Below, one piece after another: positions 35,662-47,654 of a stretch of DNA of 64,000 nucleotides (its first letter is position 1; every line of letters starts with the position of its first letter). The translations under genes and the position numbers were made by a program. Source of the DNA: Macrococcus epidermidis. GTDB lineage: Bacteria; Bacillota; Bacilli; Staphylococcales; Staphylococcaceae. The stretch covers positions 1 to 64,000 of the forward strand of contig NZ_PZJH01000006.1 in NCBI RefSeq assembly GCF_003259695.1. Direction: 5' to 3'. The notes beneath the pieces were generated by a model. It worked only from the letters and a program-made list of their open reading frames with translations. It was not told the DNA's origin and made no database searches.

Positions 35662-35841
35662 TTATGCTTCTGTTACTGTCACTAAGTGACTTACTTTGTT
35701 AATTTGCCCACGAATCGCAGGGTTGTCATCAACTTCAACTGTTTGATGCATTTTGTTAAGCCCTAAAGCTTTAACAGTTTTACGTTGTGTTTCAGGACGA
35801 CCGATAATACTACGAGTGAGGGTAATCTTAATTTTAGCCAT
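35662..35841 (-). CDS. rpmD: 50S ribosomal protein L30
   Basis: A 59-residue L30 that starts [15 protein letters not shown] and contains [11 protein letters not shown] and [15 protein letters not shown]. The short bacterial form is present. It lies between rpsE and rplO with 14- and 27-base gaps and has a GGAGGG site. Confidence 0.95.
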   Translation of the reverse strand: MAKIKITLTRSIIGRPETQRKTVKALGLNKMHQTVEVDDNPAIRGQINKVSHLVTVTEA

Positions 35842-35855
35842 TGTTTATGCCCTCC

Positions 35856-36353
35856 TTAATTGTATAATTCTTCGACTGATTTACCACGTAATTTAGCCAC
35901 ATCTTCAGCAACTTTAAGTTCTTTTAAACCTTGAACAGTAGCGCGAACCATGTTGATTGGTGTATTTGAACCTAATGATTTACTTAAGATATCAGTAATA
36001 CCAGCTAATTCTAACACGGCACGGACTGGACCACCAGCGATAACTCCTGTACCAGGTGCTGCAGGTTTGATTAATACGCTTCCTGCTCCGAATCTACCTG
36101 TAACTTCGTGAGGTGTTGTACCTTTAACACGAGGAACAGTGATTAAGTTTTTCTTAGCATCTTCGATTGCTTTTTTAATCGCTTCTGGTACTTCTTGTGC
36201 TTTACCAGTACCGAAACCAACGCGACCATTTTTATCTCCAACAACTACTAAAGCAGTGAAACGCATACGACGTCCACCCTTAACAACTTTAGATACACGG
36301 TTGATGGTAACTACGCGTTCTTCAAATTCTTTAACTTCTTTTTCACGACGCAT
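35856..36353 (-). CDS. rpsE: 30S ribosomal protein S5
   Basis: A 165-residue S5: [38 protein letters not shown] and the C-terminal [16 protein letters not shown]. It governs decoding fidelity and the mRNA entry helicase. It lies 18 bases after rplR. Confidence 0.97.
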   Translation of the reverse strand: MRREKEVKEFEERVVTINRVSKVVKGGRRMRFTALVVVGDKNGRVGFGTGKAQEVPEAIKKAIEDAKKNLITVPRVKGTTPHEVTGRFGAGSVLIKPAAPGTGVIAGGPVRAVLELAGITDILSKSLGSNTPINMVRATVQGLKELKVAEDVAKLRGKSVEELYN

Positions 36354-36371
36354 TAAGAGTTCCTCCTTTTA

Positions 36372-36734
36372 TTAAAATTCTAAACCGTTTTCGCGTGCTG
36401 CATCAGCTAATGCTTTTACACGTCCGTGGAATAAATATCCTCCGCGGTCGAATACAACTGCTTTAACGCCTTTTTCTACTGCTAATTTAGCAACTGCTTC
36501 ACCGACTTTAGCTGCTGCTTCAACATTTGAAGTAGCTTCTAAGCCTAAACCTTTATCTTGTGTTGATGCTTGAGCTAAAGTTACACCTTTAACGTCATCA
36601 ATCACTTGTGCGTAAATGTGTTTGTTTGAACGATATACGTTTAAACGAGGACGCTCAGTAGTACCAGCTAATCTACTACGTACACGAGCATGTCTTTTCA
36701 TACGCACTTTGTTCTTATCGATTTTAGTGATCAT
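36372..36734 (-). CDS. rplR: 50S ribosomal protein L18
   Basis: A 120-residue L18: [36 protein letters not shown] and the end [20 protein letters not shown]. It binds 5S rRNA. It lies between rplF and rpsE. Confidence 0.97.
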   Translation of the reverse strand: MITKIDKNKVRMKRHARVRSRLAGTTERPRLNVYRSNKHIYAQVIDDVKGVTLAQASTQDKGLGLEATSNVEAAAKVGEAVAKLAVEKGVKAVVFDRGGYLFHGRVKALADAARENGLEF

Positions 36735-36761
36735 GAATATTCTCCTTTCCTATTTTAGAGA

Positions 36762-37298
36762 TTACTTACCAGTTTTACCTTCTTTACGACGAACATATTC
36801 GCCTTCGTAACGTACACCTTTACCTTTGTAAGGCTCTGGAGGACGAGTAGCACGGATATTTGAAGCGATTGCTCCAACACGTTCTTTAGAAATACCTTCA
36901 ACTTTTACTTTCGTATTTTTATCTACTGATAATGTAATACCATCTTCAGCTACGATTTCAATTGGGTGAGAGTATCCAACGTTAAGGATTAAGTTTTTAC
37001 CTTGCATTTGAGCACGGTAACCAACCCCGATTAATTCTAAGTTCTTTTCAAATCCTTTAGATACACCTTCAACCATGTTAGCGATTAAAGCACGTGTAGT
37101 TCCGTGGATTGTTTTATGAGCTTTAGAATCAGATGGACGAACTACTTCTAAAGTATTGTCTTCTAATTTATATGTCATTTCTTCGTTAAATGTTCTAGTT
37201 AATTCACCTTTAGGTCCTTTAACCGTTACAGTATTACCGTCGATTTTAATGTCAACCCCAGCTGGGATTTCAATAATCTTCTTACCAACACGACTCAT
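36762..37298 (-). CDS. rplF: 50S ribosomal protein L6
   Basis: A 178-residue L6 with two similar domains: [16 protein letters not shown] at the start and the C-terminal [17 protein letters not shown]. It lies near the factor-binding site. It is 28 bases after rpsH. Confidence 0.97.
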   Translation of the reverse strand: MSRVGKKIIEIPAGVDIKIDGNTVTVKGPKGELTRTFNEEMTYKLEDNTLEVVRPSDSKAHKTIHGTTRALIANMVEGVSKGFEKNLELIGVGYRAQMQGKNLILNVGYSHPIEIVAEDGITLSVDKNTKVKVEGISKERVGAIASNIRATRPPEPYKGKGVRYEGEYVRRKEGKTGK

Positions 37299-37326
37299 TA
37301 GTCGGCACCTCCTTCTTTAATAATTC

Positions 37327-37725
37327 TTACCAGATGTAAGCTAATACTTCTCCACCGATGTTACGTTGACGCGCTTCTTTATCAGTTAATACACCTTCAG
37401 AAGTTGAAACTAATGCAATACCTAAACCATTTAATACTTTTGGTAATTCATCAGCTTTCGCGTATACACGTAAACCAGGTTTAGAGATACGTTTTAAACC
37501 AGTGATAACACGTTCGTTGTTAGAACCGTATTTTAAGAACATACGGATAACACCTTGTTTATCATCTTCAATATATTCAACACTTTTAACGAATCCTTCA
37601 CGTTTAAGGATTTCAGCGATTTCTTTTTTAATGTTTGATGCAGGTAATTCTAATTTCTCGTGACGTACCATGTTTGCGTTACGTACGCGAGTTAGCATAT
37701 CTGCGATTGGATCTGACATAGTCAT
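37327..37725 (-). CDS. rpsH: 30S ribosomal protein S8
   Basis: A 132-residue S8: [16 protein letters not shown] at the start and the C-terminal [20 protein letters not shown] and GEVLAYIW. It binds the central domain of 16S rRNA. By family it is also a candidate translational regulator of the spc operon. Confidence 0.97.
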   Translation of the reverse strand: MTMSDPIADMLTRVRNANMVRHEKLELPASNIKKEIAEILKREGFVKSVEYIEDDKQGVIRMFLKYGSNNERVITGLKRISKPGLRVYAKADELPKVLNGLGIALVSTSEGVLTDKEARQRNIGGEVLAYIW

Positions 37726-37754
37726 TTAAAATATCCTCCTTTCAGGTTTGAATT

Positions 37755-37961
<207 letters not shown>

Positions 37962-37968
37962 TTAGAGA

Positions 37969-38514
37969 TTACTTTTGAAATGGCATACCGAATTGTGTTA
38001 ACAATTCACGAGCTTCCTCGTCAGTGTTAGCAGTAGTTACGATAACGATATCCATTCCGCGTGTTTTACTTACTTTATCATAATCGATTTCAGGGAAAAT
38101 TAATTGTTCTTTTACACCTAATGTGTAGTTACCGCGACCGTCAAACGCTTTGTTTGAGATACCACGGAAGTCACGTACACGAGGTAATGAAACGTTTACT
38201 AATTTATCAAAGAATTCGTACATTCTTTCGCCACGTAAAGTAACTTTTGCTCCGATTGGCATACCTTCACGTAAACGGAATGTTGCGATTGATTTTTTAG
38301 CACGTGTAACCATTGGTTTTTGACCAGTGATTGCTTGTAATTCTTCAACTGCTGAGTCTAAGACTTTAGAGTTTTGAACAGCGTCACCGATACCCATGTT
38401 TACTACGATTTTTTCGATTTTTGGTACTTCCATCACTGATGCGTAATTAAATTTCTTCATCATTTCAGGTGAGATTTCTTTAATGAATTTTTCTTTTAAA
38501 CGTGTTTGTGTCAA
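37969..38514 (-). CDS. rplE: 50S ribosomal protein L5
   Basis: A 181-residue L5: [20 protein letters not shown] at the start, [20 protein letters not shown] and the end [15 protein letters not shown]. It binds 5S rRNA and forms a bridge to the small subunit. It lies 23 bases after rplX. Confidence 0.97.
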   Translation of the reverse strand: MTQTRLKEKFIKEISPEMMKKFNYASVMEVPKIEKIVVNMGIGDAVQNSKVLDSAVEELQAITGQKPMVTRAKKSIATFRLREGMPIGAKVTLRGERMYEFFDKLVNVSLPRVRDFRGISNKAFDGRGNYTLGVKEQLIFPEIDYDKVSKTRGMDIVIVTTANTDEEARELLTQFGMPFQK

Positions 38515-38537
38515 TGTGAGAACCTCCTTCCAGATAA

Positions 38538-38846
38538 TTATTTAATGATTTCTCCAGATTTCTTAGCTACACGTACTTTCTTGCCATCTTCTATTTTCGT
38601 ACCAACACGTGTTGGTTTGTTTGTTTTTGGGTCAATTAACATAACATTTGAAACGTGAATTGCAGCTTCAAATTCAACGATGCCGCCTTCAGGATTCATT
38701 TGAGTAGGTTTTTGGTGTTTTTTTGCGATGTTTACACCTTCAACAACTACGCGATCTTTTTTAGGAAGAGCTTCGATTACTGTTCCTGTTTTACCTTTAT
38801 CTTTACCTGTGATAACGATAACTTTGTCGCCTTTTTTAATATGCAT
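38538..38846 (-). CDS. rplX: 50S ribosomal protein L24
   Basis: A 102-residue L24 with the KOW motif [18 protein letters not shown] and [19 protein letters not shown]. It is an assembly initiator of the large subunit. It lies 31 bases after rplN. Confidence 0.97.
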   Translation of the reverse strand: MHIKKGDKVIVITGKDKGKTGTVIEALPKKDRVVVEGVNIAKKHQKPTQMNPEGGIVEFEAAIHVSNVMLIDPKTNKPTRVGTKIEDGKKVRVAKKSGEIIK

Positions 38847-38877
38847 GTCGTAGACACCTCCTCTTTATTAGTGTTTA

Positions 38878-39264
<387 letters not shown>

Positions 39265-39276
39265 CTAATTTACTTA

Positions 39277-39540
39277 TTAAATGATAATTGATTCTTCAAC
39301 AACTTCTACTAAACGGAAGCGTTTTGTAGCTGATAAAGGACGTGTTTCCATAATTTTTACGATATCGCCCATTTTCGCTGTGTTGTTTTCATCATGTGCT
39401 TTATATTTTTTAGAGTACTTTACACGTTTGCCGTATAAAGAATGTGTTTTATAAGTTTCAACTACAACAGTGATAGTTTTATCCATTTTGTCAGATACAA
39501 CTTTACCTGTGTAAACTTTACGATCGTTTCTTTCGCTCAC
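39277..39540 (-). CDS. rpsQ: 30S ribosomal protein S17
   Basis: An 87-residue OB-fold S17: [19 protein letters not shown] and the end [17 protein letters not shown]. It is a primary 16S rRNA binder. It lies 26 bases after rpmC. Confidence 0.97.
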   Translation of the reverse strand: MSERNDRKVYTGKVVSDKMDKTITVVVETYKTHSLYGKRVKYSKKYKAHDENNTAKMGDIVKIMETRPLSATKRFRLVEVVEESIII

Positions 39541-39566
39541 AAGAGTTCCCTCCTATTCCTTAAAAA

Positions 39567-40203
<637 letters not shown>

Positions 40204-40205
40204 TA

Positions 40206-40859
40206 CTATTTTCCTCCTTCACTAGACTTCTTTGTAGGAAGAACTTCACCACGATAGATCCATACTTTAACACCTAATTTACCGTAAGTAGTGTCTGCTT
40301 CTGCATGTGCGTAATCAATGTCAGCACGTAATGTATGAAGTGGAACAGTTCCTTCTGAATATTGTTCAGCACGCGCGATGTCTGCGCCGCCTAAACGACC
40401 TGATACTTGAGTTTTGATACCTTTAGCACCTAACTTCATAGCACGTTGGATCGCTTGTTTTTGAGCACGACGGAATGATACACGGTTTTCTAATTGACGT
40501 GCAATGTTTTCCGCAACTAATGTAGCATCCATATCAACCTTTTTGATTTCAATAACGTTGATGTGAACACGTTTACCAGTTAAGCTGTTTAATGCGTTAC
40601 GTAATTTTTCGATTTCTGATCCGCCTTTACCGATAACCATACCAGGTTTACCAGTGTGGATAGCGATGTTTACACGGTTCGCTGCGCGTTCGATTTCTAC
40701 ACGAGAAACAGAAGCGTCTTTTAAGTTTTCTGCGATATATTTACGAACTTTTAAGTCTTCATGTAATAGAGTAGCGAAATCTTTTTCTGCATACCATTTC
40801 GCATCCCAGTCACGAATGATTCCGACACGAAGTCCGATAGGATTAATTTTTTGACCCAC
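40206..40859 (-). CDS. rpsC: 30S ribosomal protein S3
   Basis: A 217-residue S3 with the KH motif [18 protein letters not shown] and the C-terminal domain [20 protein letters not shown]. It lines the mRNA entry channel. It lies 27 bases after rplV. Confidence 0.97.
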   Translation of the reverse strand: MGQKINPIGLRVGIIRDWDAKWYAEKDFATLLHEDLKVRKYIAENLKDASVSRVEIERAANRVNIAIHTGKPGMVIGKGGSEIEKLRNALNSLTGKRVHINVIEIKKVDMDATLVAENIARQLENRVSFRRAQKQAIQRAMKLGAKGIKTQVSGRLGGADIARAEQYSEGTVPLHTLRADIDYAHAEADTTYGKLGVKVWIYRGEVLPTKKSSEGGK

Positions 40860-40886
40860 TGTATTCCCTCCTTAATGAGATTGAAA

Positions 40887-41264
40887 TTATTTTGCTTCTT
40901 CTGTAGTTACTGCTTTGTTTGAAGTTTTTACTTCTTTGTCGCCAACAACGATTGTGATGTGGCTTGTACGTTTGTTGATCGCACTTGCACGACCTTGTGC
41001 ACGTGGACGGAAACGTTTTAAAGTTGGTCCTTCGTTTGCATAAGCTTCTTTAACGATTAAAGTATCAATATTCATATCATAGTTATGTTCTGCATTAGCT
41101 AATGCTGACATTAATAACTTTTCAACTACTGGTGATGATGCTTTGTTTGTTAATTTTAAAATAGCGATAGCTTCCGCTACTTCTTTACCTCTGATAAGAT
41201 CTAAAACTAATCTCACTTTACGAGGTGCGATTCTGATTGTTCTTGCAACCGCTTTTGCTTCCAT
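40887..41264 (-). CDS. rplV: 50S ribosomal protein L22
   Basis: A 125-residue L22: [19 protein letters not shown] and the tunnel loop [21 protein letters not shown], with residues conserved at the usual macrolide-resistance loop. It has a short extra C-terminal tail ([13 protein letters not shown]). It lies 22 bases after rpsS. Confidence 0.97.
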   Translation of the reverse strand: MEAKAVARTIRIAPRKVRLVLDLIRGKEVAEAIAILKLTNKASSPVVEKLLMSALANAEHNYDMNIDTLIVKEAYANEGPTLKRFRPRAQGRASAINKRTSHITIVVGDKEVKTSNKAVTTEEAK

Positions 41265-41286
41265 GGTTATTCCTCCTTATTTGAAA

Positions 41287-41565
41287 TTAGCGTTTAGTTT
41301 TCTTGTCGTCTGCACCGTGACCTTTGTAAGTACGAGTTGGTGCGAATTCACCTAATTTATGTCCAACCATATCTTCAGTTACGTATACAGGTACGTGTTT
41401 ACGTCCATCGTATACTGCGATAGTGTGTCCGATAAAGTTCGGGAAAATTGTAGAGCGACGAGACCAAGTTTTGATTACTGTTTTTTTGCCGCCTTCCTCT
41501 AATGCTTCAACTTTTTTCATTAAGTGATCATCGATGAAAGGTCCTTTTTTAAGACTACGAGCCAT
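41287..41565 (-). CDS. rpsS: 30S ribosomal protein S19
   Basis: A 92-residue S19: [20 protein letters not shown], then [20 protein letters not shown] and [14 protein letters not shown]. It lies in the small-subunit head. A GGGAGG site is upstream. Confidence 0.97.
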   Translation of the reverse strand: MARSLKKGPFIDDHLMKKVEALEEGGKKTVIKTWSRRSTIFPNFIGHTIAVYDGRKHVPVYVTEDMVGHKLGEFAPTRTYKGHGADDKKTKR

Positions 41566-41594
41566 TATGGCGCCTCCCTCATGTCTTACCTGTC

Positions 41595-41616
41595 GTTAGC
41601 GGTCTATGCCGCTAAC
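41595..41616 (-). other. intercistronic hairpin between rplB and rpsS
   Basis: GTTAGCGG pairs with CCGCTAAC around CATAGA in the 66-base gap, the widest inside the operon. There is no T run after it, so it is more likely a processing or stability element than a terminator. Confidence 0.5.
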
Positions 41617-41631
41617 TTAAGTAAGTTATTA

Positions 41632-42462
41632 TTATTTTTTACGTCCACGAACGATAAGTTTGTTAGAACGGTTTTTCTTCTTACGAGTTTTCTTACCAAG
41701 CGTTGGTTTACCCCATGGTGACATTGGAGATGGACGACCGATTGAAGTACGACCTTCACCACCACCGTGTGGGTGATCGTTAGGGTTCATTACAGAACCA
41801 CGAACTGTTGGACGGATACCTTTCCATCTAGAACGACCCGCTTTACCAATGTTGATTAATTCGTGTTGCTCGTTACCAACTTGACCGATTGTAGCACGGC
41901 AAGTAGCTAAGATCATACGAACTTCACCAGATTTTAAACGAACTAATACGTATTTACCTTCTTTACCAAGTACTTGAGCTGAAGCTCCAGCTGAACGTAC
42001 TAATTGGCCACCCTTACCAGGTTTTAATTCGATGTTATGAATTACTGTACCTACTGGGATGTTTGCTAATGGTAATGCGTTACCTACTTTAATATCAGCT
42101 TCAGGACCGTTGAATACTTGTGTACCAACTGTTAATCCTTTAGGAGCGATAATGTAGCGTTTTTCTCCGTCTAAGTAATGTAATAAAGCGATATTTGCTG
42201 AGCGGTTTGGATCGTATTCGATTGTAGCCACTTTCGCTGGGATACCATCTTTGTTACGTTTGAAATCAATTACACGGTATTGACGTTTATGACCGCCACC
42301 TCTGTGACGTACTGTTAACTTACCTTGGTTATTACGACCCGCTTTTCTCGGAAGGGGCTCAAGTAATGACTTTTCAGGTGACGTTGACGTAATTTCAGCG
42401 AAATCTGAACCTGTCATATTACGACGACCGTTTGTTATTGGCTTATAATGTTTAATTGCCAT
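41632..42462 (-). CDS. rplB: 50S ribosomal protein L2
   Basis: A 276-residue L2: [20 protein letters not shown] at the start, [20 protein letters not shown], and the end [20 protein letters not shown] with the conserved His near the peptidyl-transferase region. It lies 47 bases after rplW. Confidence 0.97.
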   Translation of the reverse strand: MAIKHYKPITNGRRNMTGSDFAEITSTSPEKSLLEPLPRKAGRNNQGKLTVRHRGGGHKRQYRVIDFKRNKDGIPAKVATIEYDPNRSANIALLHYLDGEKRYIIAPKGLTVGTQVFNGPEADIKVGNALPLANIPVGTVIHNIELKPGKGGQLVRSAGASAQVLGKEGKYVLVRLKSGEVRMILATCRATIGQVGNEQHELINIGKAGRSRWKGIRPTVRGSVMNPNDHPHGGGEGRTSIGRPSPMSPWGKPTLGKKTRKKKNRSNKLIVRGRKK

Positions 42463-42509
42463 TGTCGTTTTACCTCCTTAATGGTAAATGTTTATTTTTT
42501 AGTTTAATT

Positions 42510-42785
42510 TTAGCTGAAGAAGTCGATTGAACCGTCTTTTAAAGTAACGATCGCTTTTCTTCTTTTGTTTGTGTAACCGCTGTGACGGCCAACACGTTTT
42601 TTCTTAGCTTTATAGTTCATAACGTTTACTTTATCAACTTTTACATCAAAGATATCTTCGATAGCAATTTTGATTTGAGTTTTGTTTGCACGCGTATCTA
42701 CATCAAATGTGTATTTATCTTGTGCCATTTGTTCAGATGAACGTTCAGTGATAACGGGGCGCTTAATGATATCGCGATTTTCCAT
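42510..42785 (-). CDS. rplW: 50S ribosomal protein L23
   Basis: A 91-residue L23: [17 protein letters not shown] and [19 protein letters not shown]. It docks trigger factor and SRP at the tunnel exit. It overlaps rplD by one base. Confidence 0.97.
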   Translation of the reverse strand: MENRDIIKRPVITERSSEQMAQDKYTFDVDTRANKTQIKIAIEDIFDVKVDKVNVMNYKAKKKRVGRHSGYTNKRRKAIVTLKDGSIDFFS

Positions 42786-43408
42786 TAACCAAGCACCTCC
42801 TCTACTTTTTCAACTGCACCTTTCGTCATTACTACTTGATTCGCATGAACGATATCTAAAACGTTTAAGCCAGTAGCAGTAATAACAGTTACGCCTGGGA
42901 TGTTACGTGCAGATAATGCTACGTTTACATCTTCAGCTTCAACGATGAATAATACTTTTCTTGGTAACTCTAAAGTAGTAGTCATGTTTTTGAATTCTTT
43001 TGTTTTAGGAGCATCAAAAGTTAATGATTCTAAAACTGTAAATGCGTTTTCTTTCACTTTAGCTGATAACGCTGAACGTAAAGCTAAGCGACGCATTTTT
43101 TTAGGCATTTTGTACGAATAACTTCTTGGTGTTGGACCGAATACGATACCACCACCACGCCATTGTGGAGCACGGATAGTACCTTGACGCGCACGTCCAG
43201 TACCTTTTTGCTTCCAAGGTTTACGTCCGCCACCGCGTACTGCTGAACGGTTTTTAACTGCGTGCGTTCCTTGACGCATAGAAGCTCTTTGTAAGTTAAT
43301 TGCTTCGAATAATACATGTTGATTAGGTTCGATTCCGAATACACTTTCGTTTAATTCGATTGAACCAGCTTTTGTTCCATCTACTTTTAATACATCATAA
43401 TTTGCCAT
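42785..43408 (-). CDS. rplD: 50S ribosomal protein L4
   Basis: A 207-residue L4 whose tunnel loop reads [19 protein letters not shown] and is followed by [17 protein letters not shown]. By family it also regulates the S10 operon in some bacteria. It lies 28 bases after rplC. Confidence 0.97.
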   Translation of the reverse strand: MANYDVLKVDGTKAGSIELNESVFGIEPNQHVLFEAINLQRASMRQGTHAVKNRSAVRGGGRKPWKQKGTGRARQGTIRAPQWRGGGIVFGPTPRSYSYKMPKKMRRLALRSALSAKVKENAFTVLESLTFDAPKTKEFKNMTTTLELPRKVLFIVEAEDVNVALSARNIPGVTVITATGLNVLDIVHANQVVMTKGAVEKVEEVLG

Positions 43409-43436
43409 TATGTTTGTTTCCTCCTTTCGTGGTTAC

Positions 43437-44099
43437 TTATTTATTACCTTTTTTAATTGAAGTTTGAATTTTTACTAAACCTTTTTTAGGTCCTGGTACA
43501 TTACCTTTAACTAAGATAACGTTCGCTTCAGCGTCTACTTTAACGATTTCTAAGTTTTGCATCGTAACTGTATTACCACCCATACGGCCTGGTAATGCTT
43601 TACCTTTAAATACTTTAGAAGCGTCAGATGCCATACCCATTGAACCTGGGCGTCTGTGGTAACGAGAACCGTGACTCATAGGTCCACGTGATTGACCGTG
43701 ACGTTTAATAGCCCCTTGGAAACCTTTACCCTTAGAAACTCCTGTTACGTCAACGATGTCACCAGCTTGGAACGCGTCCACAGTGACTTCTTGACCTACT
43801 TCGTATTCAGAAGCATCTACGTTTCTGAATTCACGAATGAAGCGCTTAGGTGCTGTGCCTGCTTTTTTAGCATGGCCTTCAGCTGGTTTCGTCGCAAATT
43901 TGTTTGATTTACGCGTTGCTTTGTAAGCTTGTTTGTCTTCAAAACCGATTTGGATTGATGAGTAACCATCAACTTCTTCAGTTTTCTTTTGTAATACTAC
44001 GTTTTGTGCTGCTTCTACTACTGTTACTGGAATTAATTCACCGTTTTCAGCGAATACTTGTGTCATTCCAACTTTTCTTCCTAAGATTCCTTTGGTCAT
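43437..44099 (-). CDS. rplC: 50S ribosomal protein L3
   Basis: A 220-residue L3: [20 protein letters not shown], then [20 protein letters not shown] and [23 protein letters not shown] 44099 is chosen because AGGAGGTG lies just upstream inside the longer frame. It lies 26 bases after rpsJ. Confidence 0.97.
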   Translation of the reverse strand: MTKGILGRKVGMTQVFAENGELIPVTVVEAAQNVVLQKKTEEVDGYSSIQIGFEDKQAYKATRKSNKFATKPAEGHAKKAGTAPKRFIREFRNVDASEYEVGQEVTVDAFQAGDIVDVTGVSKGKGFQGAIKRHGQSRGPMSHGSRYHRRPGSMGMASDASKVFKGKALPGRMGGNTVTMQNLEIVKVDAEANVILVKGNVPGPKKGLVKIQTSIKKGNK

Positions 44100-44125
44100 C
44101 GAAAGTCGCACCTCCTACTTTATTA

Positions 44126-44601
<476 letters not shown>

Positions 44602-44858
44602 TAGTTTTCATGATATTTGTTAATATATTTTTAAGATTATCTAAATCTTTATTAATTATTAGTAAATATCAAAAATTCAAGGTATAGATATATATGAATT
44701 AATTATATATTAAGCGCTTATTATTCTGTATTTAATATAGAAGAAACTTTAAAATGTCTAACTGAGCGTTTTTACATAGAATATGATTATACCATGTTAT
44801 AATGTATATACAAAGAAAAAGTTTCATTTGTTACTTTTAAATTTTGGAGGGTATAAAA

Positions 44859-45257
44859 ATGAAAAGTCCAATACGTATTATTTTATTGATTCTTGGTTTT
44901 ATTATGTTGTTTTCTGAAGGGTTTATGGGATTACCTTTCTTAGGAGGTACTTATGTCTTATCTTTAGGTTGGGCACCGCTTGGTAGTAATATTTCGATTT
45001 ACATTATCATGTTACTCATCACCGCACTTGATCGCTCAAATGAAGCGAGATTTTCACTTTCTACAATTGCTGTAGTAGGCATTATTGCAAACGCCATAGC
45101 ATTCATTCCAGTTGTAGGAATGTTTATGCACTGGTTAATGTTCTTCTTAATGTTAGTTTATATCGGAATCGTGTTAAATACGCGCGAATATAGAGGCAAT
45201 ACAACGCATTACAATAGTCGTCGTGCCGGTGAAACAGTAAGAGAATATAAAAATTAA
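44859..45257 (+). CDS. small membrane protein, unknown function
   Basis: A 132-residue protein with four membrane segments (about residues 5-23, 45-60, 72-90 and 92-112) and a polar, Arg-rich tail. It starts MKSPIRIILL at 44859 after TTGGAGGG. It diverges from the S10 operon and ends at a bidirectional terminator shared with the permease gene. No named family is recognised. Confidence 0.75.
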   Translation: MKSPIRIILLILGFIMLFSEGFMGLPFLGGTYVLSLGWAPLGSNISIYIIMLLITALDRSNEARFSLSTIAVVGIIANAIAFIPVVGMFMHWLMFFLMLVYIGIVLNTREYRGNTTHYNSRRAGETVREYKN

Positions 45258-45260
45258 AAA

Positions 45261-45290
45261 ATTGCGGATTCTAATAGTAGAATCCGCAAT
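45261..45290. terminator. bidirectional terminator
   Basis: ATTGCGGATTCTA pairs with TAGAATCCGCAAT around ATAG, with A and T runs on both sides. It serves the membrane gene (plus) and the purine permease (minus). Confidence 0.9.
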
Positions 45291-45294
45291 TTTT

Positions 45295-46631
45295 TTATGA
45301 ATGTTGTACGAAAGCAAAATAACAAATAAAAACTACTGCCATGAAGTACATAATTGGATGCACTTCTTTATGACGTTTCGCCATAACCATCGTAATAGGA
45401 TAGAAGATAAATCCACAAGCAATACCTGTAGCGATTGAATATGTTAATGGCATCATAATAATTGTTAAAAATGCCGGTACTGCGATTTCGAACTTCGGCC
45501 ATTCTATCTTATTTAAATTACTAACCATCAATACACCTACGATCACTAATGCGGGTGCTGTTACTGCACTCGTAACTACTGACATTAATGGTGAGAAGAA
45601 TAAAGCCAATGCAAAACAGATTGCTGTAACAACACTTGCAAATCCTGTACGTGCTCCAACTGCTACACCTGCAGATGACTCGATATAAGATGTTGTAGTA
45701 GATGTACCGAATATTGCTCCCGTAATTGTCGCTAATGAATCTGCAAATAACGAACGTCCTGCTCTTGGTAATTTATTATCTTTTACTAAACCTGCTTGTG
45801 TTGCAACAGCAACTAATGTTCCTGCTGTGTCAAAGAAATCGATGAATAGGAATGTAAGTACAACTGAAATGAATTTCCAGTTTAATAATTCAGAAGGATT
45901 ACTAAAAGCATAGAATGCTTTACCGAAAGTCGGCTCAATACTCGGTACTGCTCCAATGATTTGCTTCGGTGCATCGATTAATCCGAACAACATACCTGCA
46001 ATAGCCGTAATGATCATTCCGATAAAAATACTACCCGGAATACGTTTAGCCATTAAAATTATCGTTAGTACGATACCTGCTACAGCAAGCAATACATGAG
46101 GATCATGTAAGTTCCCTAAAGATACTAATGTCGCTTCATTTGCCTGAACGATACCAGCACCTTTTAAACCAACGAAAGTAATGAATAATCCAATACCTGC
46201 TGACACTGCCATTTTAAGTTCAAATGGAATTGCATTAATAATCGTTTCGCGAGACCGGTCATCGTAAGCAATGCAAAGAAGATACCAGAGAATAATACAC
46301 CTGTTAATCCAGTTTGCCATGGAATATTATATTGTAATACAACCGTGAATGCGAAGAATGCATTAAGTCCCATACCTGGTGCTAAGGCAATAGGATAGTT
46401 CGCAATAAGCCCCATAAATAAACAACCGACGATTGAAGCTAAAATTGTAGCAACGAAAACTGCACCCGCATCCATACGCATACTCTCAGGAATACCTTTA
46501 ACGCCTGCTAAAGATAACATCGCCGGGTTAACTGCTAAAATATACGCCATTGATAAGAACGTCGTTAATCCACCAAGTATCTCTCTTTTATAATCCGTGC
46601 CTAATTCATCAAATTTAAAATATTTTCTCAT
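45295..46631 (-). pseudogene. pbuG: NCS2 family purine permease (PbuG-like), frameshifted
   Basis: Two overlapping frames together match one NCS2 hypoxanthine/guanine permease of about 445 residues: MRKYFKFDELGTDYKREILG and NPAMLSLAGV plus ALAPGMGLNAFFAFTV in the first, and FLFIDFFDTAGTLVAVATQAG plus GTSTTTSYIESSAGVAVGART in the second. Near 46250 the frame must shift by one base: GGTCTCGCGAAACG would have to read GGTCTNCGCGAAACG to give MTGLRETIINAIPF. The change is not in a homopolymer. ATG 46631 is the start. The gene is dead as written unless this is a sequencing error. Confidence 0.8.
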
Positions 46632-46677
46632 TGTGCACTTCCCTTTTTTAATTTTTATACTTGTATAGTCTAATCTC

Positions 46678-46726
46678 AACGTTCGGAAAAATCAATACAA
46701 TTTTATGAATATTAATTTTAATATTC
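46678..46726 (-). promoter_or_regulatory. possible PurR boxes upstream of the purine permease
   Basis: On the minus strand CCGAACGTT (46678-46686 region) resembles a PurBox, and GAATATTAATTTTAATATTC (46707-46726) is a perfect palindrome just upstream. Spacing does not follow the best-known arrangement, so this is tentative. Confidence 0.3.
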
Positions 46727-46885
46727 GTATTTTAGTTATTTTTCTTATCCTAAAGTTATATCTTTTAAACTTTCTATAGTCATTATGTCTTAATCATAAT
46801 AAAAAATGCATATAAATCATTTGAATGTTTTTTTGTCTATATTTTGGGAATACAAAATATAAATAACAAAGGAGGAATTATTATT

Positions 46886-47602
46886 ATGAAATTTAAAATA
46901 TTAAGTTTAATTCTATCTTCGGCACTTGCGCTTGCAGCATGTAATAATGACGCGAAAGATATTGAAAAATCTCCAAAAGACGAGTCTAAACAAGAACAAC
47001 AAACAGAAAAAACGGATACAAAAGCAACGGATACAAATGACAAAGACGATAATGCTGACGAAAAGAACGATGCAAAAGAAGAAGGCGACAGTAGCGTAGA
47101 AGAACAAGATGACGTAGACAATGAAGATGAAGCTACTGAAGCTGATGATGATAACGATAAAAATGAAGCTTCTATTAAATTAGATGATATTAAAGTATTA
47201 CCAGAAGATGCAATTAAAACTGCACAGAAAAAAATTCCTGGTGATCTAGAAAGTATTTCATTCGATCGTGATAACGGTCAATGGATCTATTCTATATCTT
47301 TAATTGATACAAATAAGAAGACACATGAAATTAAAGTAAATGCTGAACAAAACAAAATTATCTCTACTCAAGTAGAAGATGATGAAGATAACGTAAAGAC
47401 TTTTGATTACGGTAAATTTGTTCCAGCTGATAAAATCATAAAAGCTGCACAAAAAGTTTACAATGGAGATATTAAAGAGTGGTCACTTGATCACGATGAT
47501 GGTAAATTTAAATATAACGTTGAATTAAAAGGTCAAGATGGTAAATCTAAAGAATTTGAACTTGATGCGAAAGATATGAAAATTTTATCTAAAGATGCAT
47601 AA
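46886..47602 (+). CDS. PepSY domain lipoprotein
   Basis: A 238-residue secreted lipoprotein. The signal peptide MKFKILSLILSSALALAAC has the lipobox LAAC, so Cys19 is the lipidated residue. A very acidic, low-complexity linker (about residues 20-95, rich in D, E, K, N) precedes two PepSY-type repeats (DAIKTAQKKIPGDLESISFD and DKIIKAAQKVYNGDIKEWSL). PepSY domains are thought to inhibit peptidases at the cell surface. It stands alone with its own GGAGG site and terminator. Confidence 0.88.
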   Translation: MKFKILSLILSSALALAACNNDAKDIEKSPKDESKQEQQTEKTDTKATDTNDKDDNADEKNDAKEEGDSSVEEQDDVDNEDEATEADDDNDKNEASIKLDDIKVLPEDAIKTAQKKIPGDLESISFDRDNGQWIYSISLIDTNKKTHEIKVNAEQNKIISTQVEDDEDNVKTFDYGKFVPADKIIKAAQKVYNGDIKEWSLDHDDGKFKYNVELKGQDGKSKEFELDAKDMKILSKDA

Positions 47603-47610
47603 CACAACAA

Positions 47611-47637
47611 GAGCACAGTGAATTTTTCACTGTGCTC
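47611..47637. terminator. bidirectional terminator
   Basis: GAGCACAGTGAA pairs with TTCACTGTGCTC around TTT. It lies between the lipoprotein gene and the convergent DASS transporter gene. Confidence 0.85.
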
Positions 47638-47654
47638 CTTATTTTGGTCATTTT

